Origin: Hevea brasiliensis
Lineage: Eukaryota > Streptophyta > Magnoliopsida > Malpighiales > Euphorbiaceae
Direction: 5' to 3'
NCBI RefSeq assembly: GCF_030052815.1
Contig: NC_079509.1
Location: 45,750,750 to 45,814,749, forward strand
Length of the DNA: 64,000 bases
Shown: piece by piece, positions 1 to 11,677 of the stretch
Numbering within the stretch: position 1 is the stretch's first letter
Layout of the letters: each line of letters opens with the position of its first letter
Translations under genes and position numbers: made by a program
Notes under the pieces: model-generated
Told to the model about the DNA's origin: nothing
What the model saw: only the letters and a program-made list of their open reading frames with translations
Databases searched by the model: none

Positions 1-2
1 TT

Positions 3-548
3 GTAATTGTGAGTTTTGATTTGTAAAACAAGGGATTTTGTAATATTACTGTCGTTTAACGAAACAGTAAAATTTGGATAGCAATCAAAAGATATTGGTC
101 CACTGCATAAACTAGACTCGACTGAACTAAGCAAGGAGTCCTGGAAGTTTATGAACCTAGTATCTCTAAGAACTGCTAGGATTGAGGTGTTCAACCCTTC
201 TTTTGTAAGCGGTTTAATTCCAACTTGGACTAAACCTATATGGATGTATTTGTATTGTTTTTCACGGTGTTTTTGTAAGGATTTTTGAGACAGAAGAGAA
301 ATCGTCTCAAAGGGTTTTGTAATCTGAAGATCTCTTTCTTCAGTTTTTATTGTGAAATCAGTTTTGAAAATATTGAGTTTTGTAGTCTGATAGATTTGAT
401 CCTTTTGTACTTTTGGAATTTCCCAATTATCTATACATTTTTCAAAATTTTCGATTATTATTTCTTCACTATTAACTATCTTTCTCGACTCGGAGGACGA
501 GGTAGAAGAGTTTGAAGAAGAAACTGTCCTATAGAAAATTGGATTCAT
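3..548 (-). pseudogene. Movement protein, N-terminal 182 codons (cut by window edge)
   Basis: The ATG is at 548-546, 218 bases downstream of the primer binding site, and the frame stays open to the edge. It begins with a Ser-rich stretch and enters the 30K-superfamily movement domain, which enlarges plasmodesmata for cell-to-cell spread in plant pararetroviruses. Aligning by eye with the copy at 6723 shows the same codon numbering at codon 182, so there is no net indel. Because MP is shared by both components, it cannot be told whether this belongs to an A or a B unit beyond the window. Confidence 0.85.
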
Positions 549-765
549 ACTTAAAGAATTTTTCTAGGCTGATCTTTTGAGTTAAGTGAGGTAATCGCAC
601 CAGGAATCACTGCCCTAAACACGCCCTCTCGGCTAAACACGGGACTTACAACCCAGGCCTGTTTACACCTCTAAAGAAGCTGTCTTATCACCTTAAGATC
701 ATCTTACCAACCTCAAAAATGTTTAAATGTGAATCCGAACCTTAAATAGAACCTTTTCCCCCCCA

Positions 766-778
766 GGCTCTGATACCA
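766..778 (-). promoter_or_regulatory. Primer binding site for initiator Met-tRNA (unit 1)
   Basis: The minus strand reads TGGTATCAGAGCC followed by a G run. This is complementary to the 3' end of plant initiator Met-tRNA, the standard minus-strand primer of plant pararetroviruses. In this virus it also marks the genome ends (see units 14 and 16). Confidence 0.9.
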
Positions 779-1479
779 AGGACGCACCGGGATCGAAAGG
801 GGGATGAGCTAACAGGGAAGAAGCAATAATCTAGATCTTGAATAATATATAAACAATTAATGAAATAAACAAAATGCACAAGAAAGGAAAATCTTCAGAA
901 ATGAAAATTAAATTTGTAAATTAAAGAAATATATATATTCTATAGGCGGCAGAGCCAGTCCGTTAAGAATATATATACTTAACAAAAATAAAAATTAAAC
1001 TTGAAATTTAAATATGAATATACATGTATATATTCAATAGGCGGCAGAGCCAGTCCGTTATGAACATATATACGTATATTTATGCTGATTAGGCGGTTGA
1101 ACCGACCATATGCATGCAAAATAAACTTTGTAAAAGAAATTTGAAGAAAACTTACTTCAAAATCTTATAAATTTTGTAAGATTTGTACAAAGGTTTTGGA
1201 GATGTAATTCCGGGTACGACTTACAAAGGTTGCTCAGCACATGAGCTTCCTAAGATCTACTATAAGGAAGTACAAGGTTTGTAAGTTTGTAGGCGAGGTA
1301 GAGGTAGGGCAGGATGGGAAGTGAATCAACCTTCTTGCTCCTTCTGAACCTCGGGTTGAGACTCCTTCAGGACCTTCTTCGGATTCTCTCGGCTTGAAAA
1401 GCTTGAAAGGGAGAAGCTTGAAGAGGGAGAAGCTTTTGTTCCTTTGAAGTGGCCTCCTCCTTCTTTGGATGAATGCCCC

Positions 1480-1488
1480 CTTATATAG
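1480..1488 (-). promoter_or_regulatory. TATA box of the unit 1 promoter
   Basis: CTATATAAG on the minus strand, followed by a G run, lies just downstream of the ACTGTTC repeats and upstream of the leader. The same box sits at the same place in six other intergenic regions of the window. Transcription of the pregenomic RNA would be expected to start roughly 30 bases downstream. Confidence 0.75.
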
Positions 1489-1826
1489 AAGTGTCCAGGG
1501 GCAGTTTTGTAATTTTGTAGGATTTGAACAGTGTCTGCCACTTGATGCCTTCACGTGTGAACAGTGCTTCTTGTCTCCTTCACATGCGAACAGTAAAAAG
1601 TGAACAGTACAAGATATGACAGGTGAACAGTGTCCTGTCTGGTTTTGAAATAAAGGAAGAGAATAAAAATGATTAAAGGAAAAAGAAAGAGAGAAAAGAG
1701 AATAAAAATGATTACAAAAGTTAAAATACAAGGAAAATGAAGAGAAAATGGATAATTTTGCCGCCATAAATTTCTTTTGCCGGTCTTTTTCTTTTTCTTT
1801 TTCTTTTTCTTTTTTTTTCTTTTTTT

Positions 1827-3290
1827 TTATAACAGATTTTGTATTTGTGAAGAGGTACCACAACCTTCTTCATCATCATCTCCCAAATCTATGATGGGTT
1901 CTGAGTCAGAATTGGCTGCAGAAGAATTGGTTCTGTTTTGCAATAATTGTTCCATTATTGCAAAATATTCTTCATCATTTTTAGCTCCTGCTAATCTTGC
2001 CATGGCATGTGATCTTTGAGCCAAAAATAATTTATTTGAAAAGTTTTGTGTAGGAATTGGTGGCAAAAGGTTTTTTTCCCTTAAGCCAGGTTTTTACTCC
2101 TTGGTTTGTAATTATTTCTGGGATATTAAATGAATCCCACCATTTTACCTTGAACCTTCTGATGATTGTATTCAATCCATCTTGGGGTCGAAATTCAAAA
2201 AACCAGATAAGAACCCAAGGTAAAAAGAATTTTGAAGAGAACAAGAGAAGAGGAGGAAACCTTTTCTCTTTGGGTGAGGGTTTGTAATGGGTTTTGAAAA
2301 GGTTTAAACTCTCTGATATTTCTGGTGTAAGAATTTCAGGTAGTGCACCAAAATACTTCCACCACTGAGCAAACCATGAAGGGGTTTTGGAAGGATCAAA
2401 TGTTTTTTGGAAATAGAACAACCATGAATGACTATTCTTGTGATTTTGTATGAGAAAGGTATTGTACCATACCTGTTGGTAATCCCAGTAATTGAAATGT
2501 TGGCAATGGTCAATCTTGTTTTGGAATGATAATGGGAAGATTTTTGGTTTTGTAAGTTCTTGCCCCCAATCAGAAGGATTAAGGACATTTTAAATGTGGC
2601 AAGTTGAATAAGCCGGATCAGCATGATTTTCTTTTAGATAAAAATGTTTGAATTTTGCTGAGCCAGTAATTTCAAGTATTGTCTGGTAGTAGGCTTGGGT
2701 TTTTGAAAGATCCCAAGGTTTGTAATACCATCCTTTTGTAAAGGCTTTTGAAATTGCCATAGAGGCATCTTGGTGTAAGAACTCATCCTCTATGATCAAA
2801 ACATTTTGAAAATGGGTTTTTGTAATCCATTCCGAAGACTTCTTTTTTAATTTTGTTTGAGACAAAACTATTTGAGAAGAATTTGGTTGGGAAACATCGG
2901 TTTGAAAATCTATTTGTAAAATCTCATGGGCTTGAGAAATGTTTTGAAAATTTTGAGAAAGGGTTTTTTGAGAGGAAGACTCTCCTTTCTCCTGGGTTTT
3001 GGAAATAGGTTTTGTAGATTTACCTTTCTGGGCCTGATTGGCCTGAGTTATGTTTTGTAGAGCCTGAAGAACTTCAGGAGATTTGGACAGTGATTCTATC
3101 CATTTTTGAATCTGGCTGTCTGTTTCTGGAGCCTGAGATTCAATAAATTTTGTTTGATCTTCTTCTTCTGCTTCGACCATGTTCGCCCAAGTTTGAATAG
3201 GTTTTGCAGAAGAGATGGTTGGTTTTGTAGGGTTTGGTTTTGTAGAGACTGAGGCTTCAGCCTTGGTATTTTTCTTTCTGGGCATTGGAC
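1827..3290 (-). pseudogene. Component A C-terminal domain after RNase H, broken
   Basis: The RNase H frame continues into a Lys/Ser/Gln-rich linker and reaches a stop at about 2590, where the unit 15 copy has CAA instead of TAA. Beyond it the homologous frame continues with a Trp-rich region (FAQWWKYFG near 2370, then WFFEFRPQDG near 2190) and ends in an acidic Asp/Glu/Ser tail at 1827. The stops differ between this copy and unit 15, so the ancestral frame was probably one continuous polyprotein, not a separate second gene. Function unknown; related tails follow RNase H in other endogenous pararetroviruses. Confidence 0.7.
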
Positions 3291-4926
3291 TGTTTTGAAG
3301 AAATTCTCTGGTTAGAAAGTCTGGGATGGAATTTGTATCTCCTTTTATAAATTCAATTTCAAAATCAAAAATACTTAAAATTGCTTGCCATCGTGCAAAA
3401 ATTTGTTTTAATGCAAGATTTTGAACATCTTTTTGCAAAACTTCTTTGGCTGATTTGCAATCAATTCTAAGTAAAAATTTTTGATTTAATAAATCACTTT
3501 GAAATTTTTGTATGCACATGACAATTGCAAGAATCTCTTTTTTAATGGTAGAGTATTTCTTTTGACAATCATTCCAATGTGCATAATGGAATTGAACAAT
3601 TTGTTCTTTTCCATTTTAAAATTCCACTATAACCTAACTCTGAGGCATCTGTTTTAACTACCTTAAGGGCTAATGGATCCGCTAAATGCAGACAAAGAAT
3701 GGTTTGGACACATTTGTTTAATATGACGGATCACTTGATTGTGATGATCATCCATGGAGCGAGTTTTCTTTAACCTATTATGCAAGGATTTTGCTAGACG
3801 GTTAATATTTGGATAAAAATTTAAGACATAATTCAAGCTACCTAAGAATCTCTATAGTTGGGTTTTATCCAAGATTTTATCAGGAAATTTGTTTGCAAAT
3901 TCTAGACTTCTCTCTATTGGAGTAATGGTTCCTTGGGATATGTAATGACCTAGAAACCTAACTCTAGTTTGGAAGAGGGAAATCTTTGATTTTGAAATGG
4001 CAAGGCCATTTCGTTTTATGCAGAGAAGAATATTCTTAAGTGTTTGAAGTGTTGTTCAATTGACTCCGAGAACACAAGAACATCATCTATATAGACTATG
4101 CAAAATTTTGAATATGGATTAAAGATTTCATTCATAATTCTCTGGAATTCTGATGGGGCATTTTTTAGGCCAAAAGGCATAACCTTCCACTCATACTGTC
4201 CAAAGGGAACTGTGAATGCGGTTTTGTATCTATCTTTTGGATCAATTTGTATTTGCCAAAATCCTGATTTCATATCAAATTTGGAAAATACAAATGCAGA
4301 ATGAAGTTTTTGTAAAAGATCTTTTTTGTTTGGAATTGGATACCTGATCCATTTCAAAGCTTTATTCAAAGGTTTGTAATTAATTACTAATCTAGGAGTG
4401 CCTCTTTCTATTTCTGAATTTTTGTTTACATAAAAAGCTGCACAACTCCAAGGAGATCTAGATTCTGTAATTAATCCTTTTTTCTTTAAATCCAAAATTT
4501 CTGAACGACAGTGTTGTTCTAATTCAGCATTCATTTGGATTGGTCTGGCTTTTGTAGGTATCTGTTTTTCATTGAAATCATTTTCATATGGTAAATCTAC
4601 CATATGTTTTTTCGATTCCAAAAGGAGTTTGGTAAATCAGAACAAATTTCTCTTTCAATTTGGGTTTTGAAATCCGAAATTTTCTTTTTCACCAAATCAT
4701 TTTGTAATTGTTTTTCAATTCTTGTTAAAGAAACATCTTGCTGTAAATACAACAAGTGTTGCCTTTTTCCCTCTATTAAAACATTAATCTCATTATTATA
4801 AATGGAACAAGCTTTTATAATATTGAGATTTCTTGATTTTGGTTTTGTAACGAAAGGGAAAACAAGAGTTTGTTTTGTAGTTTTGAAAGAGATACTATCA
4901 TCGTTAACCTTGTAGGGAGTTATCAA
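3291..4926 (-). pseudogene. Reverse transcriptase-RNase H of unit 1, frameshifted
   Basis: Three main blocks are visible. At 4926-4597 lies the PR-RT connection. At 4621-4016 lies the RT fingers and palm, with RLVINYKPLN, KFDMKSGFWQI, PFGLKNAPSEFQ and the catalytic YIDDVL. At 3519-3291 lies the RNase H C-terminal half, with RIDCKSAKE and NSIPDFLTRE. Frameshifts fall near 4610 and 4020, and 3520-4015 holds the RT thumb/connection in broken frames. RT and RNase H would copy the RNA pregenome into DNA. This copy cannot make the enzyme in one piece. Confidence 0.85.
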
Positions 4927-5891
4927 GTTAATGAAAGGAGTCCCTAAGATTACACTATGATGAATATCTTAAACAATTACGAATGAGGTTTTGAAAAGAA
5001 AATCACCATTAGCTATGGAGGCTTCTGTCTTATAGCTAATAGCCATTTTTGAATTATTTGCGGTGAAAGCTTTTACGTAGTTTTTCGTGAAATTTCTTTG
5101 GAACAATTCCTTCTTTAATCTGATTCAAATATGCTCCTGTATCAAATAAAGCAATTGTATTGATTTTGAAATCTTTTGAAAAAACAATGGTAATTTGTAT
5201 CAAATATTTTCTGGAGGTGATCTGATTGAGGATGAAAAGAAAATCTTCTGGAGGTTTTTGAGTTTCCAAACTATTTTCTTTATTTTTCTCAGATTCTTCT
5301 CGGGGTTTTGAAAACAAAAGCTGGATTGCTTTTGAGTCTTGTGCCTTTTTCTCCTTAAGCTGTTTAAGCTCATTCTTAGTGATTTTTATTTCTCTTTGGA
5401 GGCATTGGACTGGAGGGTTTTGCAGTTTTTTCTGATTTTCAGGATTTTCTTCATGCTTTAAAACATCTAAGACTAATTCTTGATTTTTTAAAAGCATGTG
5501 AACATTTTTTGCATTTTCTTCAGATTCAATTTTAGAATCTGAATCGGATGAATTATTAACTAATCCATCTTTTTGTAAAGGCGCATTTTCTTCAGACTCC
5601 TGGTTGGAGTTTGAAGAGGAAGTTGAAGAATTAGTACTCAAATTTTGAATGATTAATTCTTCTTTTTGTAATGATTTATGATTGTCAATGGATTTAGAAA
5701 TTTTGAATTCACTTTCTATTTGTAATTCTGGGATTGATTTTGGAAGAGGTTTGTTTTGTAATGCAAAGGTTTTTTGGGGTTTTTGTTCCTTTAAAACCTG
5801 TTGTTTTGAATTCTTTTTATGAGGAGTTTTATTCTTAATAGTAACAGGGTTATCAGACAATTTTTCTTCTGCTTTCTTTAGAAGATCTTTC
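4927..5891 (-). pseudogene. Component A acidic spacer and aspartic protease, broken
   Basis: From 5891 the frame reads KDLLKKAEEKLS, the last stretch in common with component B, then a Ser/Glu/Asn-rich spacer unique to A, then a protease start around 5150 whose active-site DTG is kept but followed by Tyr where other copies have Asp. A frameshift near 5090 ends the frame at 5054; the ILGT part of the protease lies near 4945 in another frame. There is no capsid or zinc knuckle between the MP linker and the protease. Confidence 0.8.
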
Positions 5892-6508
5892 AAAACCTTC
5901 TCAAATTACAAAACCCAAACAACAGGAGTCAGAAGATAATCAATCCACCGTGCAAAACAATACAAATACATCCACATAGGTTTAGTCCAAGTTGGAATTA
6001 AACCGCTTACAAAAGAAGGGTTGAACACCTCAATCCTAGCAGTTCTTAGAGATACTAGGTTCATAAACTTTCAGGACTCCTTGCTTAGTTCAGTCGAGTC
6101 TAGTTTATGCAGTGGACCAATATCTTTTGATTGCTATCCAAATTTTACTATTTCCTTAAACGACAGTAATATTACAAAATCCCTTGTTTTACAAATCAAA
6201 ACTCACAATTACAAAATGCTTGAAGGATCTATTCCTCTTGCACTGATTTACAAAATTCATTACAAAGCTATGGTTTCTGCTTTTGCCACAAAACATAAGT
6301 TTCAAAGTAAAAGAGGAGAAACTTTGCTTTTACAAACTGATCTTACAAAATCCAACACTGTAATCCCTAGATCTATCCAATGGAAGGAAAAAACCCTACC
6401 AGAAGAATGGATTTTAGAAGGTGCAGTAGAACCAGAATCTTCAAAATTAGTTGAGCCAAACGTTCAACTTAGGCAAGTAACCCAGTATGACGATGGAAGA
6501 GTCAGCCT
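5892..6508 (+). pseudogene. Unit 2: two scraps of MP-linker and movement protein
   Basis: About 55 bases from the MP-capsid linker (5892-5946) are joined to a movement-protein segment (5947-6508) that starts near codon 90 and stops near codon 280. The N terminus is missing. The right end is fused to the leader of unit 3 through AGCCT, which occurs in both partners, so the next base run is the leader and not the rest of MP. It cannot encode a complete protein. Confidence 0.8.
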
Positions 6509-6722
6509 GGGGGAAAAGGTTCTATTTAAGGTTCGGATTCACATATAAACATTTTTTAGGTTAGTAAGATGATCTTAAGGTGATAAGACAGCTTCTTTAG
6601 AGGTGTAAACAGGCCTGGGTTGTAAGTCCCGTGTTTAACTGAGAGGGCGTGTTTAGGGCAGTGATTCCTGGTGCGATTACCTCACTTAACTCAAAAGATC
6701 AACCTAGAAAAATTCTTTAAGT
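6509..6722 (+). promoter_or_regulatory. Leader downstream of a lost PBS (unit 3)
   Basis: The sequence begins in the G run that normally follows the primer binding site and continues to the MP ATG at 6723. The TGGTATC part of the site has been replaced by MP sequence from unit 2. Near 6568 a short ATG ATC TTA AGG TGA upstream frame is kept, as in the other copies. Confidence 0.7.
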
Positions 6723-8300
6723 ATGAATCCAATTTTCTGTAGGACAGTTTCTTCTTCAAACTCTTCTACCTCGTCCTCCGAGTCGAGAAAGATAGTTAAT
6801 AGTGAAGAAATAATAATCGAAAATTTTGAAAAATATATAGATAATTGGGAAATTCCAAAAGTACAAAAGGATCAAATCTATCAGACTACAAAACTCAATT
6901 TTTTCAAAACTGATTTCACAATCAAAACTGAAGAAAGAGATCTTCAGATTATAAAACCCTTTGAGACGATTTCTCTTCTGTCTCAAAAATCCTTACAAAA
7001 CCACCGTGAAAAACAATACAAATACATCCACATAGGTTTAGTCCAAGTTGGAATTAAATCGCTTACAAAAGAAGGGTTGAACACCTCAATCCTAGCAGTT
7101 CTTAGAGATACTAGGTTCATAATCTTCCAGGACTCATTGCTTAGTTCATTCGAGTCTAGTTTATGCAGTGGACCAATATCTTTTGATTGCTATCCAAATT
7201 TTACTGTTTCCTTAAACGACAGTAATATTACAAAATCCCTTGTTTTACAAATCAAAACTCACAATTACAAAATGCTTGAAGGATCTATTCCTCTTGCACT
7301 GATTTACAAAATTCATTACAAAGCTATGGTTTACCTTTTGCCACAAAACATAAGTTTCAAAGTAAAGAGGAGAAACTTTGCTTTACAAAGCGATCTTACA
7401 AAATCCAACACTGCAATCCCTAGATCTATCCAATGGAAGGACATAACCCTACGGAAGAATGGATTTTAGAAGGTGCGATGGGAACGAATCTTCAAAATTA
7501 GTTGAGCCAAGCGTTCAACTTAGGCAAGTAACCAGTATGGCGATGGAAGAGTCACCTTAGCTTTAACGAAGCCTTAGGTTTTGGATGATTTCTCAACGTC
7601 GATCTTGTAGACATAGGAAGAGTGTCTCGTATACCTTCTGTCATTAGTTTGCCTATTACAAAACCAATTGAAATACAAAATATACAGCCTACGTATTCTA
7701 CCTCAGACTTACCTAGCTCTTCTAGGTTTTCTACTTCAGAAATACCTAGATCATCCACTTTACAAAACGTAAATTACTCTACAAATGTTCCACATCCAGT
7801 TTATACAAATTTACAAAACGAGTCTGTTCAGGATGAAACCCAAACAGAGTCAGAACCTACTTCTCCTACCTTTTCAGCCATTACAGAAAATGTAAACCAT
7901 GAACTTAATGTGCTTGAAAAAGAATTTGAAGTAGACAGACAATATTTGCGTAATGATTTTTATTCTCCTAAAAATCATAAAAAGCAAATGTGGTTTTTCA
8001 AATCAAAGGGAAGAAATTCAAAAGAAATATTATGACTTTATACACCAACATAGAGTTCATATTCTTTTCTTTGATTGGTTTGAGATGTATGCTAAAGAGC
8101 ATAACATTTCATATCCGTTTTCCAAAACTCCAAAAACTTTCAAAAAATCAAATCCAGTTTCAAAACCTTCTCAAATTTCAAAACCCAAACAATAGGAGTC
8201 AGAAGATAATCAATCGGAGTTCATTGCGGCTCTGAAAGATCTTCTAAAGAAAGCAGAAGAAAAAGCATGCATTAGCAGAAGCGAGAAGAAAAAGCATGCA
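6723..8300 (+). pseudogene. Movement protein and MP-capsid linker, unit 3, frameshifted
   Basis: The ATG at 6723 opens 30K-type MP. The frame is disturbed near 7330-7375 and lost again near 7450, ending at 7469. A Ser/Thr-rich linker resumes at 7622-8035, followed by an aromatic segment (WFFK..., FFDWFEMYAKEHNISYPF, about 8000-8120) conserved in all MP copies of the window. A CAG-to-TAG stop sits near 8193. Several differences from other copies fall on CAG/CTG positions, so not every frameshift is certain. Confidence 0.8.
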
Positions 8301-9565
8301 TTAATCACATTCTTATTAGAAACAAAATTCCTGAATGGGAAATTTCAGATGGTAGAAAAATACAGTCTGAACATCCTCCTCTTAGGATAGTAAAAATTCC
8401 CCACTTGGAACAAACAGTAGAAGCAGCCCCTTACAAAATTCCAAATGAAATTGATTCTGTGAATATAAAAAACATTGTTCTACAGAATAACTTTACAAAT
8501 GCCCATTTGCATACCATAGGTAAGCAATTACAAAAAATGGAACAAAACCAGCACTCTGATTTCCCAAATTGAAACTAAGCCGGATACAAAATTGAAAAAC
8601 CCAATCTTCAAACCATTCCAAGTTTCCAAAAACAGTCAAAAGGATTTACAAAACAACAACAATTCTGAATTCATCCAAGCTTTGAGAGACATGAAGACTA
8701 GGCTAGAAGCTTCGACTTCTACTCCAGTAGCACCTGAAACACCTTAAACCTCCCAAAGGAGTGTCAATATAATTGAGGAAGATTCAGATTAAGATGTCCA
8801 AAGCCAAGAAAACCAGCCCATCCAAGCTGAAAAAATTCAGTCTTCAAAACCTTTACAAATCAATAGACTTTATTGGCCGCGGGTAGCAACACCTCTCCCA
8901 ATAACAGCTCCAGACTTAGGCATTGAAAATAGATATGAAATCCTGACCCAGTCTAAATTCAATGCCTCTACTGTCTATGAATGGAACATAGATGGTATGT
9001 CTGAATACAACATCTTGAATTTGCTCCAGCAAATGACCATGGCAGCAAATGCTTACAAAACCCAAACTGGAACCCAGATGAGCTATTCTTTGAACTCCTC
9101 ATTGCAGATTCTCGGGGCGGCTCAAAGGATGGTGGGATTATCATCTCACGAACCTACAAAAATCTGAGATTCTAGAATCCATACAAACTCAAGAAGATGG
9201 CATGCCAATTCTTGATGAGTTAGGCCAACCAATCCCAGATGCAGTAGCCACCTTGATTGTAATAATTTCCTTACATTTCGTAGGTGACCCATCCCATCTT
9301 AAGGATAAGAATGCCGAACTCCTTTCAAACCTCAGATGCAAGAAACTGAGTGATTTTCAGTATTACAAAAACACTTTTCTTACTAGGGTAATGCTTAGAG
9401 AAGATTCTAATCAGCCCTTTTGGAAAGAAAAATTCCTTCTTTGGACTTAGATCCTTTTAGGAGAAAAAGTTAGGAATAAAATCAAGGAAGCATTTGGAAA
9501 TCAAATCCGTATGATAAATTAACCTATGGTGAACTAGTCAGTCTCACTCAAAAGAAGGTTTAAAG
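8301..9565 (+). pseudogene. Capsid region, unit 3, broken
   Basis: A helical Gln/Lys-rich lead-in (about 8455-8720) is followed by the capsid core, starting with RLYWPRVATP near 8868 and WNIDGMSEYNILNLL near 8983. The conserved LIAGF and LKGWWDYHL motif is damaged near 9100. Stops occur near 8746 and 8790, and a frame is open at 9202-9450. Capsid subunits would package the viral DNA; this copy cannot make one. Confidence 0.8.
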
Positions 9566-11677
9566 ATGCATCGAGATTTGAAATTACAAAAACATTTGAA
9601 ATGGGAAATGAGAAAAACTCGCCAAGAGTTAGGATCTTTCTGCAAACAATTTGAAATAGAAACCAAAAACCCTACTCCAGATTGTGGAGGAAGTTGTAGC
9701 AGAAAACCTTACAAAAAATCATCCCAAAAATACAAAAACTCTTCAAAACCAAAAAAAGATTCCTATTACAAAAAACTTCCAAAAAAGACTAGTAAACCTA
9801 GTCCTCAATCCAAATCAAAGGTCAAAAATTTCACTTGTTACAAATGTGGTAACAAAGGCCACACTGCAAATTTTTGCAAGGTAAACAAAAAACTTCATGA
9901 GTTACAATTACAAGAAGAAGTTATTAATAAGATAACTGCTCTTTTAATTGAAACCGAAAGTGAGTCCAGTAATTCTGAACCCACAGAAAATGAAGAAGGA
10001 TTACAAATTGATGAATTAATCACAAGTTCAGATTCTGAAATAGAAAATGAACTGTTTACAAAACCAAAATTGAAAATCAATGTTCTTTCAAAAGACCAGA
10101 AGTTACTCTTAGAAATCCTTACACAGGTTGAAGATTCTCAACTACAAAAGGAATTTTTAGGAAAACTTTTAAAAACCTTTGAAGAACAACCAATACAAAA
10201 ACCTTCTATTCTACCCTCTATTGCAAAAAACACATATGACCTTACGGCCATGTTGGGTAGGAAGAAGACTTCAAAACAACCAACTGTTTCAGTCCAAAGC
10301 CTCCAGGAAGAAATAAAAGCTGTTAAGATTGAGCTTAATGAGCTTAAGGAAAAACAGGCACAGGACTCAGAAACACTTCAAAAATTACTTTCAAAACAAA
10401 TCAATGAAGAAGTCGAAGAAGAAAATGAAGAAAATACTTTAGAAATTCAAAATCTTGAAAAACCTACAAAAGAATTTCTCTTCATCCTTAATGAGATTTC
10501 TTCCAGAAAATATTTGATAAAAATTTTAATAGTTTTTTCAAAAGATTTCAAGATCGATACAATTGCCTTATTTGATACAGGTGCAGATATCAATTGTATT
10601 AAAGAAGGCATTGTTCTAGAAAAATTCCAAGAAAAAACTACTGAAAACCTTTCAGCTGCAAACAATTCCAAAATCAAAATTAATTACAAAACAGAGGCTT
10701 CAGTAGCTAATTCAAATCTCCTTCTACAAACTTCATTTGTTTTAATAAAAGATATCAGTCATAGTGTCATTTTAGGGACGCCTTTTATCAATTTGATTAC
10801 TCCTTACAAAGTCAACTATGATAGTATTTCTTTTAAAACAAAGAATCAAAATCTTGTTTTTCCTTTTGTTGAAAAACCCAAAACAAAGAATTTGGATATC
10901 ATAAAGGCTTATTCCATTTTTGATAATCAAATAAATGTTTTGAAACAGGAAACAAGACAGCATTTACAAAAAGAAATTTCTTTAAACGAGCTTGTTTTCA
11001 AAAATCAATTTTTTGATTACTGCTTATTACAAACTAAACCTTGTGAGTTTTTGCAGATGACAGAATCATCCAACAATGGTGATTTAGTCCACTTTGGACC
11101 AATAGTCCTCTCCAAAACTCCTGCTCAAAAATTCAGAATTAATGTAGCCAGAACTGCATATGTTCCCACAGAAAGGCACCAATGTTTATTAGACAATCTT
11201 TGGACTTTAATACAAAACAAAAAGTTGGGAGTAACAGCTCTCAATGAACTTTGTATCGAGTTTGAGGAAGCTAATAATCATGTGGCTGACCTCCTTAGCA
11301 GAATTAAATATCATGAGGATCATATCATGGTAGCTCAATCATTCATTGAGTTTTTACAAAACCAAATTTTATACAAATCCATTACATCCAGAATTAGTCC
11401 ATCAGATCCATCCTCTTCTAACCAAAATCATCACCTTGAATTACAAAAACAGGAATTTGAAGGCCTAGGATCCCCACTGGATTCTAGTGTAAAAATTCAA
11501 AGGCAAAGGACTGAAGGCCTAGGATCCCCACTGGATTCTAGTGTAAAATTACCATTGGCCCCACTGGTCAATGTGAAAAATTATCACCACAGTGAAGTCC
11601 TTTTTGCTTCACTTAGTGCCAATAGGTCCTTAGAACATTTCCAAACCCGTTGTCTTTCGAAGAAATTTAGACAATAA
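9566..11677 (+). CDS. Open frame: capsid C terminus, zinc knuckle, coiled coil, protease, B-specific domain (703 codons)
   Basis: Residues 91-104 form a CCHC zinc knuckle (C91, C94, H99, C104) in a Lys-rich setting, typical of nucleic-acid binding by pararetroviral capsids. Residues about 245-290 are a Glu/Lys heptad-like coiled coil. An aspartic protease follows with DTGAD at 337-341 and ILGT at 402-405. From about 455 onward comes a domain I do not recognise, standing where component A has RT. Near the end EGLGSPLDSSVK occurs twice. The apparent ATG lies in a spot that differs from other copies at CTG/CAG bases, so the true frame probably comes from upstream. It ends at a CAA-to-TAA stop. 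Confidence 0.75.
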   Translation: MHRDLKLQKHLKWEMRKTRQELGSFCKQFEIETKNPTPDCGGSCSRKPYKKSSQKYKNSSKPKKDSYYKKLPKKTSKPSPQSKSKVKNFTCYKCGNKGHTANFCKVNKKLHELQLQEEVINKITALLIETESESSNSEPTENEEGLQIDELITSSDSEIENELFTKPKLKINVLSKDQKLLLEILTQVEDSQLQKEFLGKLLKTFEEQPIQKPSILPSIAKNTYDLTAMLGRKKTSKQPTVSVQSLQEEIKAVKIELNELKEKQAQDSETLQKLLSKQINEEVEEENEENTLEIQNLEKPTKEFLFILNEISSRKYLIKILIVFSKDFKIDTIALFDTGADINCIKEGIVLEKFQEKTTENLSAANNSKIKINYKTEASVANSNLLLQTSFVLIKDISHSVILGTPFINLITPYKVNYDSISFKTKNQNLVFPFVEKPKTKNLDIIKAYSIFDNQINVLKQETRQHLQKEISLNELVFKNQFFDYCLLQTKPCEFLQMTESSNNGDLVHFGPIVLSKTPAQKFRINVARTAYVPTERHQCLLDNLWTLIQNKKLGVTALNELCIEFEEANNHVADLLSRIKYHEDHIMVAQSFIEFLQNQILYKSITSRISPSDPSSSNQNHHLELQKQEFEGLGSPLDSSVKIQRQRTEGLGSPLDSSVKLPLAPLVNVKNYHHSEVLFASLSANRSLEHFQTRCLSKKFRQ

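Larger units (their letters stand above)
549..1826 (-). promoter_or_regulatory. Intergenic region of unit 1: purine tract, promoter, leader, PBS
   Basis: In minus-strand order it holds an A/G tract (1826-1777) directly after the stop codon, a promoter with repeated ACTGTTC motifs (about 1640-1520), a TATA box, an untranslated leader with a two-codon uORF, two copies of the GGACTGGCTCTGCCGCC repeat (near 1060-1037 and 970-945) and the Met-tRNA primer site. This is the single regulatory region expected of a circular pararetrovirus genome. No protein gene is credible here; the open frames are low-complexity translations. Confidence 0.85.
1..5891 (-). mobile_element. Unit 1: endogenous pararetrovirus component A, minus strand, runs off the left edge
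   Basis: Read on the minus strand the order is acidic spacer, protease, reverse transcriptase, RNase H, C-terminal domain, promoter/leader, Met-tRNA primer site, then the start of a movement protein cut by the window edge. It is the only copy carrying the spacer, PR, RT, RH, tail and promoter of component A together. The coding part is broken by several frameshifts and stops. The right end at about 5891 is an inverted junction with unit 2 that shares TTTCA between the partners. Confidence 0.9.

Noticed and set aside
285..515. Short hydrophobic frames antisense to MP (also 6756-6986, 40003-40233 and others)
   Set aside because: They lie antisense to the conserved MP and follow from its AT-rich codons; no independent signal.
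2304..2624. Open frame of 106 codons after the component A RNase H linker (also 53162-53446)
   Set aside because: It is out of frame with the Trp-rich domain that the same bases encode in the conserved frame; it is open by chance in both copies.
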